A stretch of 64,000 nucleotides of DNA from Enhygromyxa salina (GCF_000737335.2 NZ_JMCC02000027.1:14387-78386); one strand, 5' to 3'. Numbered from the stretch's first letter, positions 24,258 through 33,559 are shown. Notes: a model not told the origin generated them from the sequence alone. Translations and numbers: made by a program.

Positions 24258-25580
24258 TCAGGGGATCGCGCCGACGCCCGAGAGCGCAAACCCGGTCATG
24301 TCCGAGTAGGTGTAGGCCGCGACCAGGCCGTCCACCGTCAAGGTCACGCTGTCGGTCTCGGGCGAGACCTTGTAGGCCCGCGAGCCGTTGCGCGGAATGG
24401 CCCACACAAATCCATCGAAGTCGACGGCCACGCCCCAGATGTAGTCGTCGTCGGCCTGGGCCACGTTGATCTGCTTGGTGACCGCGAGGGTCTCTGTGTC
24501 GATCGCCATGATCTGACCGTAGGCGCCGCGCCACAGCAGGTCTTCACCGTCGCCCATGCAGCCGCCGGTGTGGATTGAGTCGGGCTCGACGAAGTGGTTG
24601 ACCGATGTCCACGTGCCGTCGGCCGGGTTGAGTCGATGCGTGTACCGGCCGCACAGCCACACGTAGCCATCGGGGGTGACGGTCATGCCGTAGCCGCCCT
24701 CTTCGGGCACGGTGTAGGGCGTGTAGCTAAAGTCGCTGCGCGAGACCTTGACCAACCAACCACCTTGCAGCTGCGAGAGCCACAGGTTGTCGTCGCTGTC
24801 GACGGCGCCCCCGTAGAAGCCGAACCAGTTGGGCCACGACTCGGGCAGATCCGGGATCGCGACTTGCTGGATGATCGTGCCGTCATTGCCGTCGAGCAGC
24901 GCGACCGTGGCGGTCCCGAGCGCACCGTCGGACCAGGCCGTCCACACGTCGAGGTCATACCAATCACAAGTATCGGGGTCTGCGTAGCCAGCGGTCCACG
25001 CGACCGGGCGGTTGTCGCCGTGGGCCAGCGGCGTGTGCCAGGCAACGCACTCGTCCTGGCCCCACGGGAGCACGTCGTTGGCCCCGGTGCTGGTCTGGAT
25101 CCCGGGCGTGCCGTTTTGCTCGACGCAGTCGTCTTCGCGGGCGCGGATCATGGTCACGCCGCCCAGCCGGTTGGCGACGGCCACGTCACCGCGGCGGTTG
25201 ACCGAGGTTCGCGACGGGCTCCCGGCGCTGTCGGGCCGGACGATGTAGCGGCCAAGCTCGACGCCATTTCCCGTGTCGATCTTGGACACCGTGCCCTCGC
25301 CGGAGTTGGCGATCCAGATGAATCGCTCGACCTCGGTGCCGGCCTCGCCGCATGCTTCGCCGTCACCGTCGCCGGTCGGATCGCCGTCGCCGTCGCCGCT
25401 GGGATCTTCGCTGCCGCTGCTCTCACCCGAGTCGGTCGCGGTGTCATCGAAAGTTGTGAGGCTGTTGACCCCGTCGCTGCCGAAGGTCTCCATGCGCTGA
25501 TCGTCGCCGCCACACCCGATCATGACGAAGACCGAAGCGAGGCAAGTTGACGTCGCAAGCCAGTTAGAACGCCCGAGCAT
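24258..25580 (-). CDS. Beta-propeller lipoprotein with Gly-Asp linker
   Basis: 440 residues. Signal peptide with lipobox VMIGC, a Ser/Thr/Asp linker containing GDGDGD, then a propeller of the NHL/Vgb/SMP-30 type: blades show FIWIANSGEGTVSKIDT, DSDDNLWLSQLQGG, TPDGYVWLCGR, DFDGFVWAIPRNG. The similarity to streptogramin-lyase-like propellers is structural only; no catalytic His is evident. ATG 25580 is chosen because it begins the signal peptide; an earlier in-frame ATG at 25628 adds a non-hydrophobic extension. A surface or periplasmic binding role is likely. Confidence 0.8.
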   Translation of the reverse strand: MLGRSNWLATSTCLASVFVMIGCGGDDQRMETFGSDGVNSLTTFDDTATDSGESSGSEDPSGDGDGDPTGDGDGEACGEAGTEVERFIWIANSGEGTVSKIDTGNGVELGRYIVRPDSAGSPSRTSVNRRGDVAVANRLGGVTMIRAREDDCVEQNGTPGIQTSTGANDVLPWGQDECVAWHTPLAHGDNRPVAWTAGYADPDTCDWYDLDVWTAWSDGALGTATVALLDGNDGTIIQQVAIPDLPESWPNWFGFYGGAVDSDDNLWLSQLQGGWLVKVSRSDFSYTPYTVPEEGGYGMTVTPDGYVWLCGRYTHRLNPADGTWTSVNHFVEPDSIHTGGCMGDGEDLLWRGAYGQIMAIDTETLAVTKQINVAQADDDYIWGVAVDFDGFVWAIPRNGSRAYKVSPETDSVTLTVDGLVAAYTYSDMTGFALSGVGAIP

Positions 25581-25624
25581 GGGCCATGGGTACCACGAAG
25601 CGGGCCAGTTCGGCGCTGCTGGGT

Positions 25625-25780
25625 TCATGCGTCGGTTCCGACGATGTAGATGCGGTTGGAGCTGCGGTTGGAGCTGCTGTCGGTCGCGGCGAGGGTCGGG
25701 CGCGCCGTCGTTGTCGAGGTCGGCTGCGATCGAGCCCTGCGCTTCGCCAAGAGGACGTTGATGCTGGGGGCGTCGCGGCT
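25625..25780 (-). pseudogene. Probable FG-GAP/VCBS repeat remnant, frameshifted
   Basis: Two frames together spell an FG-GAP unit: GSIAADLDNDGAPD in one frame and LAATDSSSNR...IYIVGTDA with a stop in another. A 12-bp tandem duplication gives SSNRSSNR. There is no upstream domain or start. It reads like the decayed 3' end of an integrin-like repeat protein in front of the propeller lipoprotein. The motif is short, so chance similarity is possible. Confidence 0.35.
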
Positions 25781-25907
25781 GACCAGGGCTCGCTGCGGCG
25801 CCGTGGTGGCTCGTTCGTGGGCCTGATACCCTTCGCGCGTGCGTGCCCTGGATCTGCGAGTCGAGCTGGACAGCGCGTGCGCGCTGGACGTTGGGCGGTG
25901 GTAGCTC

Positions 25908-26978
25908 ATGCGACGCCAGCGAGATCTCGAAGCGTGGTTGGGTGTGCGCGTGGCTGTGTGCGTTGCGCTCGCCTGCTGCAGCTGTGAGCGGGATCGCCAG
26001 CCAAGCCCCGACACGCGAGCGAGCGTCGCCACGCACGAAGCGCTGATCCTCGATCCCGGCGCGGTCCGGGCCAGCGTCGTCGATGGGCTCGAGCTCGCGG
26101 CCGGCGATCCCGTGCTCGCGCGTGGCCTTGGCCTGGCCGCGCTGCTCGAACACCCAACCTCGCAAGCCGCGATCGAGCGCCTGCTCGCGCGGGTGGCCGC
26201 GGACCCGGAGCTCACGCGCACGGCCGACCAGCTGTTCGTGACGCTCCAGGCCAGCCCCGCGATGCGCTCGGCGCTGGTCGACTACGCGCGCGAGCACCCC
26301 GAGCTCGACGTCGCGGCGCTCGGCGAGGGCTTGGTCTCGCACGTGAACGCCCGGCTGACCCGGCCCGAGCTGGCCACGCTGCTCGAGGCCAAGTTGAAGT
26401 CGCAGCTGCGCGCGACGGATCCAGCCCTCGCGCGGGCGTTTGTGGGTGACGCAGGCGGGGGCTCGGCGATCGCGAAGGGGGTGGTCGCGCGGCTCGAGGA
26501 TCCAAGCTTTGCAACCCAGCTGCGGGCGCGCCTGGGTCGGGATCCTGCGGCGGTCCAAACTCGACTCGAGCGGCGGCTGGCGGATCCGGGCCGGGTGGGT
26601 CCCATGTTGCTCGCGCTCAACCGCGAAGATGGCGAGCTCGCGTCAGCGGCGGGGCTCGATGCGTTCGCGCAGATCTTGGATCACGAGCGGACCGCCGAGC
26701 TGCTCGCGGCAGGGCTCGCGCGGATGTTGACGGACGCACAGCTGCGTGAGCGGTGTCAGGCATTGTTCGCGCTGGCCTTGGCGCCCAGCTTTGACGAGGC
26801 CGCGTTCGGGCGCGCGCTCGATGAACTGCTTGGCGAGCCGGCGCTGGTGAGCGAGGCGATCGCGCTGCTGGCTGCCCTGGCGCGCGAGCCGGAAGTGCGG
26901 GCCCACGTCGAGCAGCTGTGCGTCCGATTCACCAACCACCCCGGCTTCGAGGGCCTGCTGCTCGCCGCGTTGGACTGA
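25908..26978 (+). CDS. Helical lipoprotein of unknown function
   Basis: 356 residues. N-terminal signal peptide with lipobox in ACCSC, then an almost entirely alpha-helical, Ala/Leu/Arg-rich body with repeating units of about 35-40 residues (LLEHPTSQAAIERLLARVAADPELTR and similar), resembling HEAT or armadillo-like solenoids. No catalytic motif is visible. An alternative frame start inside the signal region cannot be excluded. The neighbours do not suggest a pathway. Confidence 0.75.
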   Translation: MRRQRDLEAWLGVRVAVCVALACCSCERDRQPSPDTRASVATHEALILDPGAVRASVVDGLELAAGDPVLARGLGLAALLEHPTSQAAIERLLARVAADPELTRTADQLFVTLQASPAMRSALVDYAREHPELDVAALGEGLVSHVNARLTRPELATLLEAKLKSQLRATDPALARAFVGDAGGGSAIAKGVVARLEDPSFATQLRARLGRDPAAVQTRLERRLADPGRVGPMLLALNREDGELASAAGLDAFAQILDHERTAELLAAGLARMLTDAQLRERCQALFALALAPSFDEAAFGRALDELLGEPALVSEAIALLAALAREPEVRAHVEQLCVRFTNHPGFEGLLLAALD

Positions 26979-27012
26979 CTGACTCGCGCGCGGGCCCGAT
27001 CCACGCGGGCGC

Positions 27013-27042
27013 GTGACAGCCTACCGCCGCGCGCTCTACAGT
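27013..27042 (+). promoter_or_regulatory. Promoter GTGACA-N18-TACAGT, leaderless type
   Basis: The -10 hexamer TACAGT (27037-27042) ends 6 bp before ATG 27049. GTGACA at 27013-27018 gives a plausible -35 at 18-bp spacing, one of the few near-start boxes with one. Confidence 0.5.
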
Positions 27043-27048
27043 CGGGGC

Positions 27049-27900
27049 ATGTCCGGCACGGCCAACGCCCCGCGCAGCGCAGACAATCGCCAATATCACA
27101 TCGGCGTGCGCCCTGGTGAGGTCGCGCCGTCGATCTTGCTGGTCGGGGATCCGTCCCGGGCCAAGCGCGTCGCCGAGGGCTTCTTCGAGTCGTACGGCGA
27201 CCCGATCTCCGAGCGCGAGTACGTGACCTACACGGGCCGCTACCGCGGGCGGCCGATGAGCGTGATGGGCACCGGCATGGGTGCGGCGAACACCGAGATC
27301 GCGGTGATCGAGCTGTGCCAGTGCTTTGACGATCCAACCCAGATCGCGATCGTTCGCGCGGGCAGCTGCGGCGTGCTGCAGGCCAACATCGGCCTGGGGG
27401 ATCTCGTCATCACCAAGGCCGCCTACCGGATCGAGGAGACCACGCTCGCGTTCGTGGGCCCGGGGTTCCCCGCGGTCGCGCATCCCGAGGCCACGATCGC
27501 GCTGCTGTGGGCCGCCGAGGATCTCGGCGCGCCGCATCACCTTGGCATCACCGCGACCGCGCCTGGCTTTTATGGTGCGCAAGGCCGCGAGCTGCCTGGG
27601 TTTCCGCCGCGCGAGCTCGACATCGAGGCCAAGCTCGCACGCCAGGGGGTCACCAATCTGGAGATGGAGACCTCGGCGCTGCTGACCTTGTCCGCCCTGC
27701 GAGGGTTCCGGGCGGGGGCCGTGTGCGCCGCGTATGCGAACCGCGTCCACGACACCTTCATCGCAGACGCCGACAAGCCGCAGGCGGAGCAGCGCTGCGT
27801 GGAGGTTGGGCTGGCGGCGTTGGATCGCTTGGCGCAGCTGGCCGAGCTGCGCGGGGATCGGCCCTGCTGGCACCCCGGCGTGGGATTGGGCGACTCGTGA
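27049..27900 (+). CDS. Nucleoside phosphorylase, uridine phosphorylase family
   Basis: 283 residues, the normal length. It should cleave nucleosides with phosphate to ribose-1-phosphate and base in salvage. Motifs: phosphate loop GDPSRAKRVAE, MGTGMGAAN, VRAGSCGV and the substrate-site NLEMETSAL. Uridine phosphorylase is the closest type by these motifs, but purine specificity cannot be excluded. ATG 27049 is chosen over GTG 27013 because the conserved fold begins soon after and the -10 box would otherwise lie inside the gene. Confidence 0.92.
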   Translation: MSGTANAPRSADNRQYHIGVRPGEVAPSILLVGDPSRAKRVAEGFFESYGDPISEREYVTYTGRYRGRPMSVMGTGMGAANTEIAVIELCQCFDDPTQIAIVRAGSCGVLQANIGLGDLVITKAAYRIEETTLAFVGPGFPAVAHPEATIALLWAAEDLGAPHHLGITATAPGFYGAQGRELPGFPPRELDIEAKLARQGVTNLEMETSALLTLSALRGFRAGAVCAAYANRVHDTFIADADKPQAEQRCVEVGLAALDRLAQLAELRGDRPCWHPGVGLGDS

Positions 27901-27962
27901 GTGGGCCATACCCAGCCGTCGTAGGTTGAGCGCTTGCACGACCCCGCGCACGATCGGCGGGG

Positions 27963-27968
27963 TACACT
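27963..27968 (+). promoter_or_regulatory. -10 box TACACT, leaderless type
   Basis: TACACT ends 7 bp before GTG 27976 and supports that start over the upstream TTG. Confidence 0.45.
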
Positions 27969-27975
27969 CGCGCTC

Positions 27976-29181
27976 GTGCTCTACGAAGCCGAGCTGTTTG
28001 TCTCGTCCGCAGCGTTGCACTCGCTCGAGCCGCGGAACGCCGGCGCGCTAGCACGATTGGCTACCTTCTTTGGGTTTACCACGCGACTCGCAAAGCAGCG
28101 TCGGGCCCGACTCGCGGCGGCGCTCGAGCGCGTGCTGGGGGCGTTGAGAGCATGCGGCATCGACGACGCGGTGTTCGCCAGCCGCGACGGCGCTCCCTGC
28201 TTTGTCGATCGTGTGGGTCAGCCCCAGGATCTCGACCAGCTATCCGAGCGAGCCGGCAGCGGGGCGGCCGATTTTGATCTGCTGCGTCTGTTCGTGCGCG
28301 AGCCAGACGGCGAGCCTGACGACGTTGGGCTGGATCCCTACCGGGGCGGTGACGCCAATGAGCGGCTGCAGCTGCAGCTCGCTGTCGACGTCGAGCTGCA
28401 CCGGGTCGTGCCCTATGACGGCTACCCGCTGCGGCTGCGGATCCACGGGCTGCTCTCGGAGCTGCGCGCGGGCATCGACGAGCCGTGGGAGGACCTGGCC
28501 AAGCGCACGGCCAGCTACATCGAGCGCAGCTTTCCCGGACGCCGGATCCACGGCCACGACGACGTGCCCGAGGAGTTTCGCCGTCGCGTCAACGCGATCG
28601 TGGCGGCGCTGTCCAGCAAGCTCGACAGCAAGCGAATTGACCGGGCCGTACGCAGCGCGATCGTGGTGCCCCGACACCCACGCATGACCAAGCTCGCCGA
28701 GCTGCCCGCCCCGCTCGGCGCTGGCAGCTTCGCGCGCCTGCCCAGGCTCGAGCCAGCTGCGCGATATCTGTTCGCCTGGCCCGAGGTCCACGTTGGCGTG
28801 AGCTACGAGCAGATGCTGGTCCTCGACGGTCGCGGTCGCCGAATGATCGCAACCGGGCCCACGCCCGTGGTCGCGACGGGGCCCTCGCACACGCCAGAGA
28901 ACACGTTGGCGCATGGGGTCGCGCCGCTGCACATCCCGGCCCCCGATCTGCTCGCGTTCAGCGGCCACGAGTGGGACGCAGAGGCCCGCCGTGAGCTCGT
29001 GCTCGCGCGTGACGCCAGCTGTGAGGGCCTCGATGGTTGCGCGGCGCTCATCAAGCACGAGCGACGCAAGTTCGACTGCGGCAGCACCGGGCCGGCGCGG
29101 CGCACCTCGATCGGCGGGGGGTCGGGCGTGGGCTCTGGCGCTGGTTCGGGCGGCGGCTATCCGGGCGAGCTGAGCTTTTAG
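27976..29181 (+). CDS. Conserved-looking protein of unknown function with a Gly-rich tail
   Basis: 401 residues from GTG 27976 (a TTG at 27934 is also in frame). No signal peptide or membrane segment, so probably cytoplasmic. The C-terminal 30 residues are Gly/Ser-rich (GGGSGVGSGAGSGGG) and could be disordered. I do not recognise a family or catalytic motif. Codon use matches the neighbours, and the frame is uninterrupted for 1.2 kb, so it is very likely real. It is not obviously coupled to the phosphorylase gene upstream. Confidence 0.7.
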   Translation: MLYEAELFVSSAALHSLEPRNAGALARLATFFGFTTRLAKQRRARLAAALERVLGALRACGIDDAVFASRDGAPCFVDRVGQPQDLDQLSERAGSGAADFDLLRLFVREPDGEPDDVGLDPYRGGDANERLQLQLAVDVELHRVVPYDGYPLRLRIHGLLSELRAGIDEPWEDLAKRTASYIERSFPGRRIHGHDDVPEEFRRRVNAIVAALSSKLDSKRIDRAVRSAIVVPRHPRMTKLAELPAPLGAGSFARLPRLEPAARYLFAWPEVHVGVSYEQMLVLDGRGRRMIATGPTPVVATGPSHTPENTLAHGVAPLHIPAPDLLAFSGHEWDAEARRELVLARDASCEGLDGCAALIKHERRKFDCGSTGPARRTSIGGGSGVGSGAGSGGGYPGELSF

Positions 29182-29526
29182 GGCTCGACCAATTGATCAC
29201 GTGGGTCCGGGCGCGATTGGGCACGGCTCTGAGTCCTGGTCGATCATGGCAAATGTTGCCCTGCTGACGGCGCCATGAGCTGGCGAGCTGCGCGTCGCGG
29301 TTCGCTTGGTCTGCGTCTTGGACGATCACCCAGACCCGTGCACGATGGTGACATGCACTCAATACCCCGGGAGCGACCGCACACTCCAGGGCAGTTGCGC
29401 GTGCAGCCGTGGTGTCTACGCTTGGCGAAATGCCATAAACACTCACAGCAATAATCCTTCTGTCAGCTCTCCAATCTTCTTCCGAAAGTCGAGTGTTCCG
29501 ACATCTGGTGAAATGAGAGATCGACC
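29182..29526. other. Gene-free stretch, partly AT-richer than its surroundings
   Basis: No frame with convincing coding character on either strand. The part from about 29430 to 29520 is clearly lower in GC than the rest of the window, which may mark foreign or regulatory DNA. Confidence 0.5.
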
Positions 29527-29757
29527 ATGGACAATGACAGCACGCAAGGGAGTCCGCCGATTGGCTGGATCGCATGGGTTTGGGTTGTGATCATCCTTGG
29601 AACCGCGGGAGACGTGGGCTACCAGCTGATGGCCGAGGGGCGGTGGTTCGGATATTTCTCTCAGCACGATCTGGGGGGGACAGGCGATCTTTGCAATGGC
29701 GACAGTGTCGGGCACACTCGACTGACGAGCGACAAAGCCAGGGGCGTCAGGAACTAG
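29527..29757 (+). CDS. Possible small single-span membrane protein
   Basis: 76 codons with one hydrophobic span near residues 12-34 (GWIAWVWVVIILGTAGDVGY) and a short polar tail. GAGA lies about 10 bp before the ATG. Codon bias is weaker than in confirmed genes, and an antisense frame of 135 codons also exists, so this is tentative. Confidence 0.3.
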   Translation: MDNDSTQGSPPIGWIAWVWVVIILGTAGDVGYQLMAEGRWFGYFSQHDLGGTGDLCNGDSVGHTRLTSDKARGVRN

Positions 29758-29870
29758 CCTCAAACCATCAAATTCACTGCGGCAGGGTACTCGCCGCGGC
29801 GTCTCTATCGCCGCCCGGGAGTCTGGGCGTACTGCAACCTTCGGCAACACTGTGCTCGCCGAGAAGGCGG

Positions 29871-31610
29871 CTACGAGCCACCCACCCGCGCGAGCGACCA
29901 GCTCACCACTCGCTCGATCATCGCCCCATCCACGCGCCGCCGCAGATCCGCGTAGTGCCCCGGCGTCGACACCCCAGGCTCGCGCTTGAACAGATGATCC
30001 AGCTCATCGAACAGCTCCGCCGCGCTGCCCTTGGCCCCGCGCTGCTCGACCCACTCCCGGATCAACGCAAAGTCCCGCTCGGGGCTGACCTGAAAGTCCT
30101 TGCCGCCCTGCAGCGCCAGAACGGGAGCCCGAACCTTGGCCAGCCGCGCGAGCGGATCCTCGGCGAACGCCTCGGTCATCCACGCGCGCGCGCCCTCGCT
30201 GCTCGCGGGTAGATCCTCGCCGGCCAGCGCGGCGTCGTGAACCCGCTGCGCCCGACCCACCGCGACGCGGACCTCGCCATCTCGGTGCCCCGCGAGCGAG
30301 GCCCGGATCTCGTCATAGACCAGCTCGCGCAGGTTTCGAGCCGGCGCGGCGAGCAGCACCAACCCTGCGACCGCGCGCTTGCGGCCGCGCGCGCGGGTGC
30401 CCTCGGCGGCGAGGATGCTCGCGACCAGGGCGCCCTCGCCGTGTCCGATGATGATGATCCGACTCGGATCGACCTGCGGTAGACCAGCGAGCGCGGCGAG
30501 GGCCCGACGCGCGTCGTCGATCAACGCCGCGAACCCGGGGTTTGGATCGTCACCGATCCCGCTCTGGCCAACCCCGCGATCGTCGACGCGCAACACCGCG
30601 AACCCAGCCGCCGCGAGCAGGTCTTGCAGCTCGTGGCTGCCAATGTCGACCGGACTGTGCGGGACGATGCCACGCCGATCTTGGGGCCCCGCGCCGCCAA
30701 CGAAGAGCACGGCGGGGCGCGCCCCGGCGCCAGCTTCGGAAGCGACCACCAACTCCCCGGCCAGCGTTGGCTTACCCTGGACACCCGGGATCTCGATCGG
30801 GATCAGCTCCACCCCCGCGGGCGCGCGGTAGCTTGGCCGCGGGCTGGCCGGCAAGAACGGCGCGATCGTGTCGTTGGGGATCGAGCGGTAGATCGGTGCA
30901 TCGCCAGCGAACACGGCCGCGATCCGCAGGCCCGCGAGCCCGGCTTGGACGCCCTCGAGCGCGAGCACGCTGGTGCTGGCGACCGCATGGGCGCGATCAT
31001 CATCGAGCCGCTCGAAGCTGAGATCCAGCTGCGTGATCGCGTCGCGCTCGGGCACGAACCCGCGCTGGTGCAGGCCGTGAGAGTCGCCGCCAACCCCAAG
31101 CCGCAGCATCAGCTCGCGCAGATAGATCCCGTGGCCCGGGGTCACCCACACCTGCGCGGCGTCGTTGATCACCAGCTGATCCCCCAGCCGCCGGACCACC
31201 AGCGCACCCTCGATCCACGAGAAGCGCGTCACCAGCTCGGGGGTGCGGAGCTCGGCGTGGCGCGGCTGGCCAGCCGCGTCGAGCCAGGTGTGGAGCTCCC
31301 AGCTGGGCTGCTCGCTGGCGTGGCCCTGCAGCTCCTGCAGCTGGGCGACGAAGTGCCACAGCGCGCCGTCGTCCGGGTGTTCGATCCGACCCAGACAGAC
31401 CCCGCGGGTGTGGGCGAGGATCGTTCCCCCCTCACCGAGCACGGCCCAGGCCCGCAGGGGCTGCTCGCACAGCTGCGCGACCGTGGCCGGCGATGTCTGC
31501 TGCAGAGCCGGCGCCGGAGTGGGCGGCGGCGGATCGGTGTGCCTGCGCTCGCACGCTGACGCGCACATGAGGGACATGACGAGCGCACAGGTTCGCGCGA
31601 GGGGGATCAT
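29871..31610 (-). CDS. Alpha/beta-hydrolase lipoprotein lacking the nucleophile serine
   Basis: 579 residues. Lipobox CASAC, an N-terminal domain of about 270 residues, then an alpha/beta-hydrolase domain (LFVGGAGPQDRRG oxyanion region, RVDDRGVGQS). The nucleophile elbow, normally GHSEG in this family, reads GHGEG (IIIIGHGEGALVAS; Gly codon at 30438-30440). The likely acid (ALQGGKD) and histidine (DELDHLF) remain. Without the serine it cannot act as a standard esterase or peptidase; it may bind ligand only or use another residue. ATG 31610 is chosen over 31625 because it starts the signal peptide directly. Confidence 0.85.
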   Translation of the reverse strand: MIPLARTCALVMSLMCASACERRHTDPPPPTPAPALQQTSPATVAQLCEQPLRAWAVLGEGGTILAHTRGVCLGRIEHPDDGALWHFVAQLQELQGHASEQPSWELHTWLDAAGQPRHAELRTPELVTRFSWIEGALVVRRLGDQLVINDAAQVWVTPGHGIYLRELMLRLGVGGDSHGLHQRGFVPERDAITQLDLSFERLDDDRAHAVASTSVLALEGVQAGLAGLRIAAVFAGDAPIYRSIPNDTIAPFLPASPRPSYRAPAGVELIPIEIPGVQGKPTLAGELVVASEAGAGARPAVLFVGGAGPQDRRGIVPHSPVDIGSHELQDLLAAAGFAVLRVDDRGVGQSGIGDDPNPGFAALIDDARRALAALAGLPQVDPSRIIIIGHGEGALVASILAAEGTRARGRKRAVAGLVLLAAPARNLRELVYDEIRASLAGHRDGEVRVAVGRAQRVHDAALAGEDLPASSEGARAWMTEAFAEDPLARLAKVRAPVLALQGGKDFQVSPERDFALIREWVEQRGAKGSAAELFDELDHLFKREPGVSTPGHYADLRRRVDGAMIERVVSWSLARVGGS

Positions 31611-31650
31611 GGCGTGGGCTGCCAACCGCCGCGATCGTAGCCGATGTCAA

Positions 31651-31970
31651 CTCAGCGTGCTGCGCAACCCCGAGCAGATGACGAAGCTCCGCGCGGACCC
31701 TGAGCTCATTCGGCCGATGCTGGAAGAGACGCTCCGGATCGAGGCGCCGATACAATACACCTATCGCATGGCAAAACGCGACTTTGAGCTATTCGGCGAG
31801 CACATCCAGAGTGGGGAGATCATCGTGCTCGTGTTTGCCTCCGCCAATCGGGACCGCGCGGTATTCGATTGTCCTCACCAATTCGACATCGCCCGCAAGC
31901 CCAACTCGCACCTCACCTTTGGCTACGGGTTGCATCACTGCGTCGGCACGCAGGTCGCTCGACAGCCACC
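31651..31970 (+). pseudogene. Cytochrome P450 remnant (C-terminal third)
   Basis: The frame contains the P450 K-helix ExxR (LEETLRIEAPIQYTYR), the SGEIIVLVFASANRD stretch, and the heme-binding loop FGYGLHHCVG at 31918-31950. A functional P450 needs about 400 residues. Here the first two thirds are missing, replaced by the start region of the divergent hydrolase gene, and similarity ends shortly after the heme loop. No start codon or ribosome site fits. It is therefore a relic. Confidence 0.8.
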
Positions 31971-32380
31971 ACCCTCCGTCTCCTTGATCGCAACCTCTTC
32001 TGGGTTCCACCTCGCGCTCCACCTCACCGCCAGCCGAACAACGAGCTCGCCGCCGTTCACCGCGTCTCCTGTGCCCGTGCCCGTGCCCAACCCGGAGCCG
32101 ACACCAGGCGCGCGAACATCGCAGTCTTGACCCGCGCTCCGTTCGGCTCGTGCCTGCGGTCCAGGACTGGCTCGGCTCGGGTCAGACTGCCTGTTCGCTC
32201 GGTGGGCATCTCGGTGCCCCGCTCACCGGCGCGGCAAAGCTCGCGGCGGCCAGCGAGCGCCGAGCGGCAACGGCGCTGTCGACTGGTGGTAAGTTGCCCT
32301 TTCACCACCGCCCGCGATAAGACGCCCCTGCGGTCCAGCCACCGATCCCTGGCCCGGTCTTCCCCTCACCACGAGCACGC
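31971..32380. other. No gene seen between the P450 relic and aroB
   Basis: Open frames here lack codon bias and known motifs. The first 100 bases may be further decayed P450 sequence. Confidence 0.5.
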
Positions 32381-33556
32381 ATGTCGCAGTCGCAGTCGCA
32401 GCGAGGTACGGAGAAGCGCAAGCCAGTCGCGCTACACGTCGCGGTCCCAACCGAAGACGAGAGCTATCCGGTGCTCATCGGTCCGGGGTTGCTCGCCAAG
32501 CTTGGCTACGAGCTGCGTCGCAGCCACTCCACCGCGCGCCGGGTCGCGCTCGTGTCCGACGACAACGTGATGCCGCTGTACGGCGAGCTCGCGCGGACCA
32601 GCCTCGAAGCCGAGGAGTTCGTGGTCCACAACTTCACGATCCCGGCCGGCGAGGCGTCCAAGAGCGTCGAACAGCTGGTCAAGCTGGTCGAAGGCATGGT
32701 CGGCGCGCAGATGGGCCGGCGCGATGTCGTGGTCGCGCTTGGTGGCGGGGTCGTGGGGGATCTCGCTGGGCTCGCGGCGGCGCTGTTCATGCGCGGCATC
32801 GCCTGCATGCAGTGTCCGACCTCGCTGGTCGCCCAGGTCGACGCCTCCGTGGGTGGCAAGGTCGCGGTCGACCTCCCGGCTGGCAAGAACCTGCTCGGCA
32901 CCTTCCACTTTCCAACCGTCGTGCTCATCGACCCGGAGGTGCTGCAGACCCTCCCGGACCGCGAGCTCGGCTGTGGCCTGGCCGAGATGCTCAAGCACGG
33001 GGCGCTGTTCTCCCCCGAGCACTTTCACCAGGTCGTCGCCGCGGCCGACGACATCCATGGCCGCGACGCCGACGTGCTCGCCCGCATGGTCGCGGCTTCG
33101 GTCGCGCTCAAGGCCGCGTGCGTCAGCCGTGATCCGCGGGAGCAGGGCGAGGCCGGCAAGGGGCGGGTCGTGCTCAACCTCGGGCACACGGTCGGCCACG
33201 CGATCGAGCTCGCGTCGGGGTTCGAGCTCAAGCACGGCGAAGCCGTCGGGCTGGGCCTCGTCGCCGCGGCCCGGGTGTCCGAGCGCAAAGATCTCGCCAA
33301 GACCGAAGACGGTGAGCCCGGCCTAGAGCAGCAAGTGAAGGCGGCGCTCACGGCACTGCGGCTGCCCACCAACCTCGACGACTGGCTGACTCCAGAGCGA
33401 CTCGAGCGGCTCGAGGCTGGGCTCGGCAACGACAAGAAGCGCGGCTTCTCCAGCATCTCCTACATCGGGCTGTCGCGGATAGGCGATCCAGCGGTGCTGT
33501 CGCTGACCCCTCAAGAGATCGTGGGTTTATTGCGAAATCCAAAGCCAGATTGCTAA
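32381..33556 (+). CDS. aroB: 3-dehydroquinate synthase
   Basis: 391 residues. Converts DAHP to 3-dehydroquinate, the second step of the shikimate pathway, using NAD and a divalent metal. Motifs: PAGEASKS, GGGVVGDLAG, QCPTSLVAQVDASVGGK, GKNLLGTFHFP, metal ligands Glu in GLAEMLKHG and His in LNLGHTVGHAIE and LKHGEAV. Slightly longer than E. coli AroB owing to a short polar N-terminus and an insertion near residue 310. No other aro genes are adjacent. Confidence 0.96.
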   Translation: MSQSQSQRGTEKRKPVALHVAVPTEDESYPVLIGPGLLAKLGYELRRSHSTARRVALVSDDNVMPLYGELARTSLEAEEFVVHNFTIPAGEASKSVEQLVKLVEGMVGAQMGRRDVVVALGGGVVGDLAGLAAALFMRGIACMQCPTSLVAQVDASVGGKVAVDLPAGKNLLGTFHFPTVVLIDPEVLQTLPDRELGCGLAEMLKHGALFSPEHFHQVVAAADDIHGRDADVLARMVAASVALKAACVSRDPREQGEAGKGRVVLNLGHTVGHAIELASGFELKHGEAVGLGLVAAARVSERKDLAKTEDGEPGLEQQVKAALTALRLPTNLDDWLTPERLERLEAGLGNDKKRGFSSISYIGLSRIGDPAVLSLTPQEIVGLLRNPKPDC

Positions 33557-33559
33557 GCT
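33530..33559 (+). promoter_or_regulatory. Promoter TTGCGA-N18-TAAGCT
   Basis: An extended -10 (TGCTAAGCT) overlapping the aroB stop, with TTGCGA 18 bp upstream. It predicts a 5' leader of about 40 nt for the lipoprotein at 33607, which has GAGGAG 5 bp before its ATG. Confidence 0.4.

Noticed and set aside
29443..29850. 135-codon minus-strand frame
   Set aside because: No motif or codon bias; overlaps the tentative small membrane protein on the other strand.
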